Counted from the stretch's first letter, positions 8,480-16,542 are shown. The stretch: DNA of 43,621 bases from Treponema sp. (GCA_017961705.1 JAGCWT010000102.1:1-43621), one strand, 5' to 3'. Made by a program: numbers and translations. Notes: generated from the letters alone by a model not told the origin.

Positions 8480-8601
8480 ATTTTCGTAATTTATTTTCGT
8501 AAAATTGCAAATTTTCGTAAAATGTGCTAATATTTTCGTAAAAAGATGTTTTTGGAGGAAATCATGCAGGAATCCGAGTTAATAGAATTAATTACGAAAA
8601 T
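8480..8601. promoter_or_regulatory. Iterons ATTTTCGTAA: four direct copies and one inverted
   Basis: Direct copies at 8480-8489, 8493-8502, 8511-8520 and 8532-8541; one inverted copy (TTACGAAAAT) at 8592-8601 inside the following gene. Copy 3 fills the promoter spacer and copy 4 covers the -10 and start point, an arrangement expected of autorepression by the downstream winged-helix protein. Confidence 0.75.
8505..8533 (+). promoter_or_regulatory. Predicted promoter of the AlbA/Schlafen-type gene
   Basis: TTGCAA (8505-8510), 17-base spacer, TAATAT (8528-8533). It is embedded in the ATTTTCGTAA iterons. Confidence 0.55.
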
Positions 8602-9997
8602 AAAGGAAAGAAAGACTGAGACTTCAAAAATAGAATTCAAGAGTTCCAAAGGTGGTGTTCCTGAAAAGCTTTATGACAGTTTTTCAAGTTTTTCTAACAC
8701 TGAAGGCGGAATCATCATTTTTGGAATTGATGAAAAAGCGGGCTATAAGGTTTGTGGCATCCAGAATCCTGATGAGTTGGAAAAGAAGGTTGTAGAGCAG
8801 GCAAAAGAAATGGAGCCTGTGGTTAGGCCCCTGATAAGCTTTTGTGAATATGAAGGAAAGATTGTTGCGTCTGCAGAAATTGCCGAGATGGATTCTGTAA
8901 GCAAACCCTGCTATTACACAGGAAAGGGAAAAAGTAAGGGTTCCTATATTCGAGTTGGAGATGCTGATTTACCAATGACAGAAAATGAAATTTACAGCTA
9001 TGATGCATTCAAATACAAGACGGAAGATGAACTTAGAACAAGCAGACGAATAGATGATTCCATGATTGACCAGATTCAACTTGACGGATTTATTGCAAAA
9101 GCAGTTTCTGTTAAACCAAATCTTGTTAATATGGACAAGAAAACACTTGTTACATTGAACGGCCTTTCAGATAAAAATGGAAGTCCGACTGTTTGCGGGA
9201 TAATGCTTTTTGGAAAGTATCCCCAGTATCTTTCCCCGAATCTTGATATTGTTGCCGTAGTTTGTGCTACAAATAAGTATGCGGATGAGTCAGCGACTGG
9301 AGAGCGTTTTCTTGTAAACAAGAGACTTGACGGAACTATCCCCCAAATGCTGGAAAGCGCGCTCGCTTTTGTTCAGCAGAATATGAAAATTTCTACCGTA
9401 GTTGATGAAACCGGGCACCGCAATGATATTTACGAATATCCGGTAAAAGCCATTCGCGAGATTATCCTGAATGCACTGATTCATCGTGACTACAGTATTC
9501 ATACAGAAAATGATCCTATTCGCATAGAAATGTATCCTGACAGAATAGAGGTTTCTAACCCAGGTGGATTATATGGTCGTCTTACGCTTGATGAGCTTGG
9601 AAAAACTAAAGCCGATGTAAGAAATCCCTTTATTGCGGCAGCCCTTGAAATTTTAGCTACTACAGAAAACCGATATTCTGGTATTCCTACTATCTATGCA
9701 GAAATGAAAAAAGCGGGATTGCTTGAACCAAAATTTGAAAATATAAGGGGGACTTTTAAGGTCACTTTGTATAACGAAAAAAATACTGATAACCGGTTTA
9801 AAGATGAGATAATTGATTTTTGCGGAAAACCGAGGAGCAAGGAAGCCCTTGCCAGAAAATTTGGCTTTGACGAAAAGCATCCGGCTTATTTTATGAAGAA
9901 TTATATCATTCCTCTTATAGAAGAAGGAAAACTAAAATACACGATTCCAGAAAAACCGAAAAGCAAAAACCAGCAGATAGTAATTGCGCAATTTTAA
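8564..9997 (+). CDS. AlbA_2/Schlafen-domain ATP-binding transcriptional regulator
   Basis: A 477-aa protein of the COG2865 type. An N-terminal AlbA_2 (Schlafen-like) domain covers about residues 10-125 (EFKSSKGG, then GGIIIFGIDE). A HATPase_c_4-like domain follows (AIREIILNALIHRDYS, then IEVSNPGGL). The end is a winged-helix-like segment (EALARKFGF, then YIIPLIEEGKLKYTI). Such proteins are predicted DNA-binding regulators; some relatives sit in mobile or defence regions. I chose ATG 8564 because GGAGG lies 5 bases upstream; the ATG at 8546 would put that site inside the gene. The coding sequence is visibly more AT-rich than its neighbours, suggesting transfer. Confidence 0.85.
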   Translation: MQESELIELITKIKERKTETSKIEFKSSKGGVPEKLYDSFSSFSNTEGGIIIFGIDEKAGYKVCGIQNPDELEKKVVEQAKEMEPVVRPLISFCEYEGKIVASAEIAEMDSVSKPCYYTGKGKSKGSYIRVGDADLPMTENEIYSYDAFKYKTEDELRTSRRIDDSMIDQIQLDGFIAKAVSVKPNLVNMDKKTLVTLNGLSDKNGSPTVCGIMLFGKYPQYLSPNLDIVAVVCATNKYADESATGERFLVNKRLDGTIPQMLESALAFVQQNMKISTVVDETGHRNDIYEYPVKAIREIILNALIHRDYSIHTENDPIRIEMYPDRIEVSNPGGLYGRLTLDELGKTKADVRNPFIAAALEILATTENRYSGIPTIYAEMKKAGLLEPKFENIRGTFKVTLYNEKNTDNRFKDEIIDFCGKPRSKEALARKFGFDEKHPAYFMKNYIIPLIEEGKLKYTIPEKPKSKNQQIVIAQF

Positions 9998-10101
9998 AAT
10001 AATTGCTTGGTAGAAAAATACCATTGCAAGCAATGTGTTTTATAATTCATTGCTTCACAAACAATTATAAATATTTCCCCAAGCATCCCCAAATTTTAAG
10101 G

Positions 10102-10137
10102 ATTCTGCCCAAAAAAAACAGAATTTTATTTTTTTTA
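10102..10137 (+). terminator. Rho-independent terminator
   Basis: ATTCTG (10102-10107) pairs with CAGAAT (10119-10124), followed by a long T-rich tail. A weaker nested hairpin (ATTGCTTG...CAAGCAAT) lies upstream, just after the AlbA gene's stop. Confidence 0.65.
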
Positions 10138-10138
10138 C

Positions 10139-10167
10139 TTGATATTAAAAAAATATCATATTATAAT
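10139..10167 (+). promoter_or_regulatory. Strong sigma70-like promoter
   Basis: TTGATA (10139-10144), exactly 17 bases, TATAAT (10162-10167). It is followed by AAGGAG (10185-10190) before the lipoprotein ATG. Confidence 0.8.
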
Positions 10168-10198
10168 AGGGTTATACTAATTATAAGGAGTATTCTTT

Positions 10199-10690
10199 AT
10201 GAAAAAGCTACACGCTATCGCATTTGTTGCTTCTGTATTGTTCTTGGGATTCTTCGCAGTGGGTTGTGGTTCTACACCAGCACCAGAAACTGTAGATGAA
10301 GTAGAAGATACAGTAGAAGAAACAAGCGAAGAAGTTTCTGTTGAACGTCCATCTGTTTCTGGTTCTATCCAGGGCACATGGTACGATGAAAAGTATGACT
10401 GCGACTGGACACTCGATGTTGGCGCATCAAACAAGTCAATCACTCTCCGCGACGCAAAGTCTGGTTCTTTGATCTACAAGTTTACAGAAAACAACACACA
10501 GAACTTTGACTTCCAGGCAAGTTCAGACGGCATCACTGTTCAGTTTGACTGCGCAGCAAAGAGCCGCAACTACAAGTTTAAGAAGGCTGTTAGCTTGTCA
10601 AAGGACTTGGATATGGACATCTACAACTCCAAGTACAACACACGCCATCAGACAGTTATTACTTACAAGGGATACAAGGTTGAAGAATAG
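10199..10690 (+). CDS. Small lipoprotein, 163 aa
   Basis: Signal peptide with a lipobox ending AVGC (Cys at residue 23), then an acidic linker rich in Glu, Val and Thr (residues 33-58). A compact C-terminal domain of about 100 residues begins GSIQGTWYDEKYDCDWTLDV; its alternating pattern suggests an all-beta lipocalin-like or META-like fold, not firmly assigned. A consensus promoter, an AAGGAG site and a strong terminator make this an independently and probably highly expressed gene. Codon choice looks biased toward common codons, consistent with abundance. Function unknown. Confidence 0.85.
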   Translation: MKKLHAIAFVASVLFLGFFAVGCGSTPAPETVDEVEDTVEETSEEVSVERPSVSGSIQGTWYDEKYDCDWTLDVGASNKSITLRDAKSGSLIYKFTENNTQNFDFQASSDGITVQFDCAAKSRNYKFKKAVSLSKDLDMDIYNSKYNTRHQTVITYKGYKVEE

Positions 10691-10730
10691 TCAACTTTGT
10701 GCGGCATAATCTGCTGCATAAACCCAAAGG

Positions 10731-10768
10731 GCAGTGGTCGTTCGAAAGTTCGGCCGCTGCTTTTTTTT
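10731..10768 (+). terminator. Rho-independent terminator after the lipoprotein
   Basis: GCAGTGGTCG pairs with CGGCCGCTGC through a 10-bp stem including two G-T pairs, followed by eight Ts (10761-10768). Confidence 0.85.
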
Positions 10769-10801
10769 ATTTTAAAGCGATTTGCATGTTTGTTTCTTCC
10801 C

Positions 10802-10830
10802 TTGAAAAAGCTGGATATTTGGTCTATTAT
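10802..10830 (+). promoter_or_regulatory. Promoter giving a leaderless BMP-receptor mRNA
   Basis: TTGAAA (10802-10807), 17-base spacer, TATTAT (10825-10830), then exactly six bases to the ATG at 10837. The predicted transcription start is the A of ATG, and no ribosome site is possible. Confidence 0.65.
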
Positions 10831-10836
10831 AAAAAA

Positions 10837-11940
10837 ATGAAAAAGAATTTTGTGCGTATCCTATTACCTTGTGTTGCCATTGGCTTTGTAATCTGCGCTT
10901 TAAGTGGCTGCAATAAAAATAAGCAGAAAAAACTGAATGAACCGCTTACAAAAGAAAATCTTTGCGTTGGTTTTGTATATATTGGTTCCATAAATGACCA
11001 GGGCTATACCCAGGCACAGGATCAAGGGCGCTTGGCTCTTGAGGCAGAAGGAATCAAAACAAGGTACGTAGAAAACGTGTCGGAAGATGAAGGCTGCGAA
11101 AAGGCAATCCGTGACCTTATAGAGCAGGATTGCAACGTAATCTATACAACATCATACGGCTTTATGGACAGCACCATAAAAGTAGCACAGGAATTCCCCT
11201 ACATAAAATTTGGGCATTGCTCAGGATACAAGCGTGCGGCAAACGTTTCCACCTATTTTGGACGCGCATACGAAGCAAGGTATCTTGCAGGTATTGTTGC
11301 CGGCATGAAGACAAAATCAAAGAAGATTGGCTACGTAGCGGCATTCCCCATCCCCGAATGCATCCGCGGAATAAATGCATTTGCCCTGGGAGTTCAGTCT
11401 GTAAAACCGGATGCAACCGTAGAAGTTGTCTGGACAAACACTTGGTTTGACCCCAACCTGGAAAGACAGGCCGCCTTGGAACTTTTGGAAAAGGGATGCG
11501 ACGTTCTTGAACAGCACCAGGATTCAACTGTTTCTCAGATAACCGCCCAGTCAAAGGGTGCTTTTGCCATAGGCTACAATGTTGACACGCCGGAAGCTGC
11601 ACCAAAGGCCTATCTTACGGCGCCAGTATTCAATTGGTCAATATTTATCGTTGACGATGTTCACAAGATTCTTGACGGAAGCTGGAAAAGCCGTGCCTAT
11701 TGGGAAGGTCTTGCAGCCGGAATGACGGATTTGGCACCGCTCAGCCCACTCTGCGCCCCGGGAACACAGGAAAAGGTTGACGAAGCAAGGGCAGGCATTG
11801 TTAACGGTTCGCTTAAGATTTTTAAGGGCCCCATCTACAATCAGTCTGGCGAGCTAAAAATTGCCGATGGATTCAGAATGAACGATGAAGACATCTGGAA
11901 CATGGACTGGTTTGTAAAAGGCGTAATAGGAAAAATTTGA
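10837..11940 (+). CDS. BMP-family ABC-type substrate-binding lipoprotein
   Basis: A 367-aa periplasmic lipoprotein with a hydrophobic signal and a Cys in LSGCNKN. It belongs to the basic membrane protein (PnrA/BMP) family. Conserved blocks GFVYIGSINDQGYTQ, AAFPIPECIRGINAFA, VVWTNTWFDP and APVFNWSIF match the subgroup with an adenine-binding Brucella homologue, so a purine or nucleoside ligand is likely. No permease or ATPase gene is adjacent, so its transporter must be elsewhere. The open frame extends upstream to 10699, but that segment overlaps the terminator and promoter, so I place the start at the ATG before the signal peptide. Confidence 0.85.
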   Translation: MKKNFVRILLPCVAIGFVICALSGCNKNKQKKLNEPLTKENLCVGFVYIGSINDQGYTQAQDQGRLALEAEGIKTRYVENVSEDEGCEKAIRDLIEQDCNVIYTTSYGFMDSTIKVAQEFPYIKFGHCSGYKRAANVSTYFGRAYEARYLAGIVAGMKTKSKKIGYVAAFPIPECIRGINAFALGVQSVKPDATVEVVWTNTWFDPNLERQAALELLEKGCDVLEQHQDSTVSQITAQSKGAFAIGYNVDTPEAAPKAYLTAPVFNWSIFIVDDVHKILDGSWKSRAYWEGLAAGMTDLAPLSPLCAPGTQEKVDEARAGIVNGSLKIFKGPIYNQSGELKIADGFRMNDEDIWNMDWFVKGVIGKI

Positions 11941-11965
11941 TTAATTCCTTGAAATTAAGTATAAT
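11937..11965 (+). promoter_or_regulatory. Promoter of the pectinesterase-like gene
   Basis: TTGATT (11937-11942, overlapping the BMP stop codon), 17-base spacer, TATAAT (11960-11965). Only nine bases separate the -10 from the ATG, so the leader would be about 0-3 bases. Confidence 0.65.
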
Positions 11966-11974
11966 ATAGCCATT

Positions 11975-12991
11975 ATGTTAGAGCTTACAGTAAACCCTAA
12001 TTCGGCAGTGGCCATCACATCTTCCCTTAAAAAAATAAAGGAAATGATTATGACCGGAGCCGTACCCAAAGATACACCAATCCACCTGATTCTTGAACCG
12101 GGGATTTACAAAGAGACTGTCCGCTATAATATGCCCAACCCGCTTGTCTTGGAGAGCGTTCCGGGAACAAAAAATACAGACTGCGTAATTCAGGCAGATA
12201 ATTGCGAAGCTTTTCATAAGGGGCTGGAAAACCGTGCAGTGTTTTATTTGGGGGCACTCGCAACAAATGTTACGCTAAAGAATTTTTCCATAATCAACAT
12301 GCACAACAAGTCTATTATGGAAGGAAACATTTTGCCGGATGCAGCGGAAGCCCTGGTCTGGGACAATGCCACAGGAACTTTGTTTGCAGAAGGCCTTCGT
12401 CTGGAAGGTAGGCAGAACACCCTTTGCGCAAAAGGCTATGCCTGGTTCAAGGATTCCTATATTACCGGCGACACTGATTTTATTTACGGTGATGCGGACA
12501 CAGTTTTCTTTGAAGGCTGCGAAATTTGCATAAGAAAGGACAACCGCGGAGACTTTGACGGCTACGCTGTAAAAAGCACCGCCATGGCAAACAAGAGCGG
12601 TTTTGTTTTTTCTGACTGCCGCTTTACCGGAGAAAAACGCAAAAAGAACAACATCTATATTTACCGTACGGAAGGCCACGGAAAGCCAACATCTTTCAAG
12701 TGGTGGGACAGCGTTGCTCTTTTGAACTGCTTTGTTAGCGAATACTACAATCCGGAATTTGGCTGGGATGACGACATGAGTCTTCCCGTCTATCCGCGTG
12801 GCAATGCAAAAAACGGTTGGCGCGAATACAACACAAGAATTGTTTCCAAAGCGGGAAAGGTTACCGAGGCCGACACAACCCAGCGCAACATAAAAAGCTA
12901 CACTTTAACCGACGACGACTTCTTTGCTTTTTATGCCAGCCGCTACCTTATTTTGCACGACACGCCTTTTGTAAAAATTTTGGATAAATAG
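11975..12991 (+). CDS. Pectinesterase-like protein (CE8 fold), altered active site
   Basis: A 338-aa right-handed beta-helix protein related to pectin methylesterases. Visible motifs are the GxYxE block EPGIYKETV (residues 41-49), GRQNTL (145-150) and GDTDFIYGDADTVFFEGC (165-182). In characterised enzymes GQDTL supplies a catalytic Asp; here that position is Asn148. The second Asp (D168 in DFIYG) is retained, and the LGRPW block with the substrate Arg is not recognisable. There is no signal peptide, so a cytoplasmic location is likely. A divergent or inactive esterase acting on imported oligosaccharides is possible. Confidence 0.75.
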   Translation: MLELTVNPNSAVAITSSLKKIKEMIMTGAVPKDTPIHLILEPGIYKETVRYNMPNPLVLESVPGTKNTDCVIQADNCEAFHKGLENRAVFYLGALATNVTLKNFSIINMHNKSIMEGNILPDAAEALVWDNATGTLFAEGLRLEGRQNTLCAKGYAWFKDSYITGDTDFIYGDADTVFFEGCEICIRKDNRGDFDGYAVKSTAMANKSGFVFSDCRFTGEKRKKNNIYIYRTEGHGKPTSFKWWDSVALLNCFVSEYYNPEFGWDDDMSLPVYPRGNAKNGWREYNTRIVSKAGKVTEADTTQRNIKSYTLTDDDFFAFYASRYLILHDTPFVKILDK

Positions 12992-12999
12992 CAGTAAAC

Positions 13000-13818
13000 C
13001 TAGGCTTTGTCTACTCCGAGTCCAAAGAGGGCAAAGTCTGCGCGGCAGGGGTCGTCCGGAAAGTATTGCCTCATTTTGTCCGTAAGTTCAACTGCGGTTT
13101 TGAGTGAAGCAGCACGGCACTTTCCGGAAGATGCAGGCGGTAAAAAGCCAAGCCTTGTTGCTTCCTGCATAACATGGGTGTCCAGGGGAATCAAAAGGTC
13201 CGTCTTTTTGTACCACTTCCAAAGCCCCATGTCCACCGGGGAAGAATCCCTTACCATCCATCTTAGGAACATCTGAAGCCTCTTGTCTGCGGATGACTCT
13301 CCGTGGGGAATAATAGAACATTCCTTTGGAAAAAAAGAGGCAATCACTTTAGAAAGAAGAAGGCAGCCGGAATGGGCCCTTGCAATCTTTTTTGAAAAAG
13401 AATCCGCTTCTTTGCAGGCTTTCAGAAATTCAGCATGAAAAAAATCACCCAGGCTCGAAGATTGTTTCAAAATGGAGGAAAGCACGTCAAAGAAAATCCG
13501 CATGGTCCTAAAAGAAAACATCCTGTAAAAAGATTTGTCTGATTCGGGAAAAAACGGTTTGTATGCACCGCTAAGCACCCATTTTGCAGGTGAAGTCCCC
13601 GCTTTGTCTAAAATCATCTGGACATGGCCTATAATTTGGTCTCGCCTTCCAAAAGCAAGGTTTGCCGCAAGAAAGGCAACAAGTTCTATGTCTTCCACGG
13701 CAGAAAAACGGTGCATAAACTGGGAAGGGTCATTCTTTATAAAATCTGCGTTTTCGTACTTGTCTGCCAGGGCCTGCATCTGCTTCTTGCCAGCAATTCC
13801 TTCCGGTAAAAAATCCAT
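13000..13818 (-). CDS. TIGR02757 (DUF2400) family protein
   Basis: A 272-aa cytoplasmic protein matching the conserved TIGR02757 family. Diagnostic stretches are DIELVAFLAANLAFGRRDQI near residue 50, then HGESSADKRLQMFLRWMVR and SPVDMGLW, and the C-terminal LIPLDTHVMQEATRLGF. The arrangement recalls the helix-hairpin-helix DNA glycosylase superfamily, but the function is not established. The start is preceded by AGAGG about 8 bases upstream. It is convergent with the pectinesterase-like gene, only 8 bases apart. Confidence 0.85.
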   Translation of the reverse strand: MDFLPEGIAGKKQMQALADKYENADFIKNDPSQFMHRFSAVEDIELVAFLAANLAFGRRDQIIGHVQMILDKAGTSPAKWVLSGAYKPFFPESDKSFYRMFSFRTMRIFFDVLSSILKQSSSLGDFFHAEFLKACKEADSFSKKIARAHSGCLLLSKVIASFFPKECSIIPHGESSADKRLQMFLRWMVRDSSPVDMGLWKWYKKTDLLIPLDTHVMQEATRLGFLPPASSGKCRAASLKTAVELTDKMRQYFPDDPCRADFALFGLGVDKA

Positions 13819-14175
13819 CTTTGACCTCTTTCTTTTTTGGAGCGCATGCCTTTTTTACCTCCTGCCTCCAATGCAAAGCGCAAGTGCCAATTATTACCCG
13901 CTTTCCAGGGTTCCGGGGCCCCACCCCCTCCATTGCTCCACTCTGTTCCGCAACCCGCCTTCGGCGGGCCCTTCCAATCGGGGCTAGGCTTTTATATGCA
14001 AAAATTCTGCCATCTTTTGCGGGCAAAAAAAATTGCCTGTACCATCCAACGGACAGATACAGGCTAAAGGAGGCGGAAATCATAAAAACACGATTTCCAA
14101 AAATGCATAATTAAATATTATCTGAAAATCCCTATGTTGTCAAGGGAAATTGCCAGGAAAATTTTTCCCTTCCTG
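13819..14175. other. 357-base intergenic region
   Basis: Holds the dispersed repeat copy 4 (13893-13990, minus orientation). It also has a short hairpin with GGAAATC/GATTTCC arms (about 14075-14101) and a GGGAAA/TTTCCC pair near 14138-14170 that may end the CDF transcript. No gene is supported. Confidence 0.6.
13893..13990 (-). repeat. Dispersed two-hairpin repeat, copy 4 (short form)
   Basis: Read on the minus strand it has CCTAGCCCCGATTG, hairpin A (CCCGCC-GAA-GGCGGG), the core AGCAATGGAG, a degenerate GC-rich hairpin B and a tail GGAACCCTGGAAAGCGGGTAA-like end. Confidence 0.85.
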
Positions 14176-15303
14176 CTAGTCGGACAGGTCTGCATCCAAA
14201 TTCATGTGGATTTTAAAGTCCGGGTATTTTTCGCAGATTTTTTTGTGGATTTCCCTGAACTGCTCTTCGCGGTTTTTGGCATCAAACGAGATGATTATGT
14301 CAAACTTTATGAGCTTGTCGTCTTTGCTCAAATAAAAACCGTGGATTTGCATTACGTCTTTGTATTGGTCAGTAATTTCCTTTATGCCTTCAAGGTATTT
14401 TGCGGCTTCCGAAGTGTCGCTGTTATGCGAATAGATTCCTATTGCGGAAAGTGCCACGTTGTTTTCCTTGTAGATTGCGTTTGTAATTTTTATGGAAAGG
14501 TCGTCTATTTCTTTTGCGGTCATGTTCTCCGGCACTTCTATGTGAACAGAGCCAATCATCCTGTCCGGGCCGTAAGAGTTAAGGCTTAGGTCGTAGGCTC
14601 CAAGGACATTTGGAAAAGCTGCAATATTTTTCTTGACGTTTCTGGAAAGCTCTTTGGAAATGCGGCTGCCAAGAATGTCGTCCAAAGTGTCCTTTAGCAT
14701 TTCTATTCCGCTTTTTAAGATAAAGAGAGAAATTACGCAGCCAATGTATGCTTCAAGCGAAAAGCCCGTAAACTTTGCTATTAGTGCTCCTGCCAAAACT
14801 CCTGCAGAAAGAAAGGCGTCGTTCCTTGCGTCTTCACCGGATGCAATGAGGGACTTACTGTCTGTGTCTTTTCCCTGCTTTTTTACCCAGGCTCCAAGAA
14901 TGAATTTTACAAATACCGCCGTGGCAACGATTGCTATGGTTACGGTAGAGTATTCTGCCTTTTGCGGATGAATTATTTTTACGATTGATTCTTTTAGCGA
15001 AGTGAATCCTGCGTACAAAACAATTGCCGCTATGATTGAAGCAGAAAGGTATTCAATGCGTCCGTAGCCAAAGGGATGCTTTTTGTCTGCCGGTTTAAGA
15101 GAAAGCTTTGTTCCTATAATGGTTATTATGGAAGAAAGTGCGTCGGATAAATTGTTTACTGCATCAAGTATTATGGAAATTGAACCGGAGACTATGCCCG
15201 CTGTTGCCTTAAAAGATGCAAGCACAACGTTTGCCGCTATGCTAATTATTGAGACTGTTACTATCTTTTTGTCCCGCTTTTGTTCTTTTGCATTGTTTTT
15301 CAT
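14176..15303 (-). CDS. CDF-family metal exporter, manganese-type site predicted
   Basis: A 375-aa cation diffusion facilitator: six transmembrane helices, the HPFGYGR motif (residues 76-82) after the second helix and a C-terminal cytoplasmic domain. It would export a divalent metal by proton antiport. The transport-site positions read N50-xxx-D54 in DAVNNLSD and D158-xxx-D162 in EDARND. This Asn-Asp-Asp-Asp set resembles manganese exporters such as MntE, not the His-containing zinc types. A consensus TTGACA/TAATAT promoter overlaps the 3' end of vsr, giving it separate expression. Metal preference is inference from these four residues. Confidence 0.88.
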   Translation of the reverse strand: MKNNAKEQKRDKKIVTVSIISIAANVVLASFKATAGIVSGSISIILDAVNNLSDALSSIITIIGTKLSLKPADKKHPFGYGRIEYLSASIIAAIVLYAGFTSLKESIVKIIHPQKAEYSTVTIAIVATAVFVKFILGAWVKKQGKDTDSKSLIASGEDARNDAFLSAGVLAGALIAKFTGFSLEAYIGCVISLFILKSGIEMLKDTLDDILGSRISKELSRNVKKNIAAFPNVLGAYDLSLNSYGPDRMIGSVHIEVPENMTAKEIDDLSIKITNAIYKENNVALSAIGIYSHNSDTSEAAKYLEGIKEITDQYKDVMQIHGFYLSKDDKLIKFDIIISFDAKNREEQFREIHKKICEKYPDFKIHMNLDADLSD

Positions 15304-15315
15304 ATTCTGCCTATC

Positions 15316-15344
15316 ATATTAGAATTCTGTAAAGGTTCTGTCAA
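15316..15344 (-). promoter_or_regulatory. Consensus promoter of the CDF exporter
   Basis: On the minus strand TTGACA (15339-15344), 17 bases, TAATAT (15316-15321). The -35 lies inside the end of vsr. The leader is about 6 bases. Confidence 0.75.
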
Positions 15345-15840
15345 ATTCTTCTTCCAGCCACAGGGAAATTTTTTCGCTTACGCTGCGGATTTTTTCTGCC
15401 CTCTTTTTGCCGGTTATGGAACATTCCCATACAATGCAAACCCGCCAGCCTTCTTCTATTAACTCTTGGATTTCTTTTGCGTCCCTCTCACGGTTGCGCT
15501 TTATCTTGTTGACCCAGAATTCACTGTTGGTTTTGGGTATGTGGTATTTTGGGCAGGCCTTTGCAGAATAAACTTTTTTCTTTTGCGAAGGATTTTTTAG
15601 GCTTAAAAGTTTTTCCATGGCAAATGGTACGTGTCCGTGCCAAAAGCAGCCGTTTACAAATATTATTGCATGGTAATGGGGCAGAACAATGTCCGGTTTT
15701 CCTGCAAGCCGGGCATCGTTTTTTCTAAAGCGGAATCCCAATTTGAAGAGGGCAGAGCGCACGGCCCTTTCCGGAGCGGTGTTTGTGCTGCGGATGGCGG
15801 CCATGTTTGCGTGCCTTTGCTCTAAAGTAGCCCTGTCCAT
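15319..15840 (-). CDS. vsr: Very short patch repair endonuclease (Vsr)
   Basis: A 173-aa Vsr homologue, which nicks next to T:G mismatches formed by deamination of 5-methylcytosine. The core is clear: MAAIRSTNTAPE, then GKPDIVLP with catalytic Asp50, then FVNGCFWHGH. The zinc ligands of the E. coli enzyme map to Cys65, His70, Cys96 and Cys140. Cys96 to Cys140 has the same 44-residue spacing as the E. coli pair, but about 24 Lys/Ser-rich residues are inserted between His70 and Cys96. AGGAG precedes the ATG. No cytosine methyltransferase or restriction gene is nearby, although Vsr normally pairs with one. Confidence 0.9.
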   Translation of the reverse strand: MDRATLEQRHANMAAIRSTNTAPERAVRSALFKLGFRFRKNDARLAGKPDIVLPHYHAIIFVNGCFWHGHVPFAMEKLLSLKNPSQKKKVYSAKACPKYHIPKTNSEFWVNKIKRNRERDAKEIQELIEEGWRVCIVWECSITGKKRAEKIRSVSEKISLWLEEEFDRTFTEF

Positions 15841-15866
15841 AGGAACTCCTGCTTTTTAAAGGATGA

Positions 15867-16535
15867 TTATTTTGCTCCCCACTCCTTGTAGTAGGCATCT
15901 ATTTCTGCCTTTAGGGAATCGGTTATGAGTCCACCCGGAGTGTGAAGGTATTCAACTACTTCCTGCATGGAAACTATTGCGCGTGCCGGAAAGCCGTATT
16001 TTGCCGTAATTGTGTCCAAGGCGGATTTGTCTGTGTCCAGGGCTTTTTCCATACGGTTAAGGCTTACCATTTCCCCAATGATTGTTACGTTGCCCTGAGC
16101 CTTTACGATTGGATAGGTTTCTTCTATAGATTTGCCGGATGTGGTTACGTCTTCTATGATTACAACCCGCTCACCGTCCTTGATTGGGCTGCCCAAGAGA
16201 GAGCCCTTGTCCGCACCGTGGTCTTTTTCTTCCTTGCGGTTTGAACAGTAGCGCACTTCTTTTCCGTAGAGCTTTGAGTAGGCGATTGCCGTTGTTACTG
16301 CCAGGGGAATTCCCTTGTAAGCGGGGCCAAATAAGACATCAAAGTCGTCGCCAAAGTTTGAGTGGATAGCCTTGGCATAAAATTCACCAAGCTTGCTAAG
16401 CTGGCTGCCTGTTACGTAAGCGCCTGCATTCATAAAAAATGGGGATTTGCGTCCGCTTTTTAGCGTAAAGGAGCCAAATTTGAGCGCATTGCATTCAACC
16501 ATAAAATCAATGAATTCTTTCTTGTAATCTTCCAT
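15867..16535 (-). CDS. pyrE: Orotate phosphoribosyltransferase
   Basis: A 222-aa pyrimidine-synthesis enzyme converting orotate and PRPP to orotidylate. Diagnostic segments are FTLKSGRKSPFF near residue 22, LFGPAYKGIPLA, the flexible-loop sequence EEKDHGADKGSLLGS and the PRPP motif VVIIEDVTTSGKSI. The open frame continues to 16637, but I start at the ATG at 16535. There the family N-terminus begins, and a -10 box TATTAT sits 7 bases upstream, again giving an almost leaderless mRNA. Vsr follows 26 bases downstream on the same strand. Confidence 0.92.
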   Translation of the reverse strand: MEDYKKEFIDFMVECNALKFGSFTLKSGRKSPFFMNAGAYVTGSQLSKLGEFYAKAIHSNFGDDFDVLFGPAYKGIPLAVTTAIAYSKLYGKEVRYCSNRKEEKDHGADKGSLLGSPIKDGERVVIIEDVTTSGKSIEETYPIVKAQGNVTIIGEMVSLNRMEKALDTDKSALDTITAKYGFPARAIVSMQEVVEYLHTPGGLITDSLKAEIDAYYKEWGAK

Positions 16536-16542
16536 GGGTAAC

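Noticed and set aside
8480..8541. Possible CRISPR array
   Set aside because: Units are only 10 bases with spacing of 13-21 bases, and no cas gene is present; operator iterons fit better.
10003..10299. 98-codon open frame upstream of the lipoprotein
   Set aside because: It runs through a terminator and a consensus promoter and overlaps the lipoprotein in another frame.
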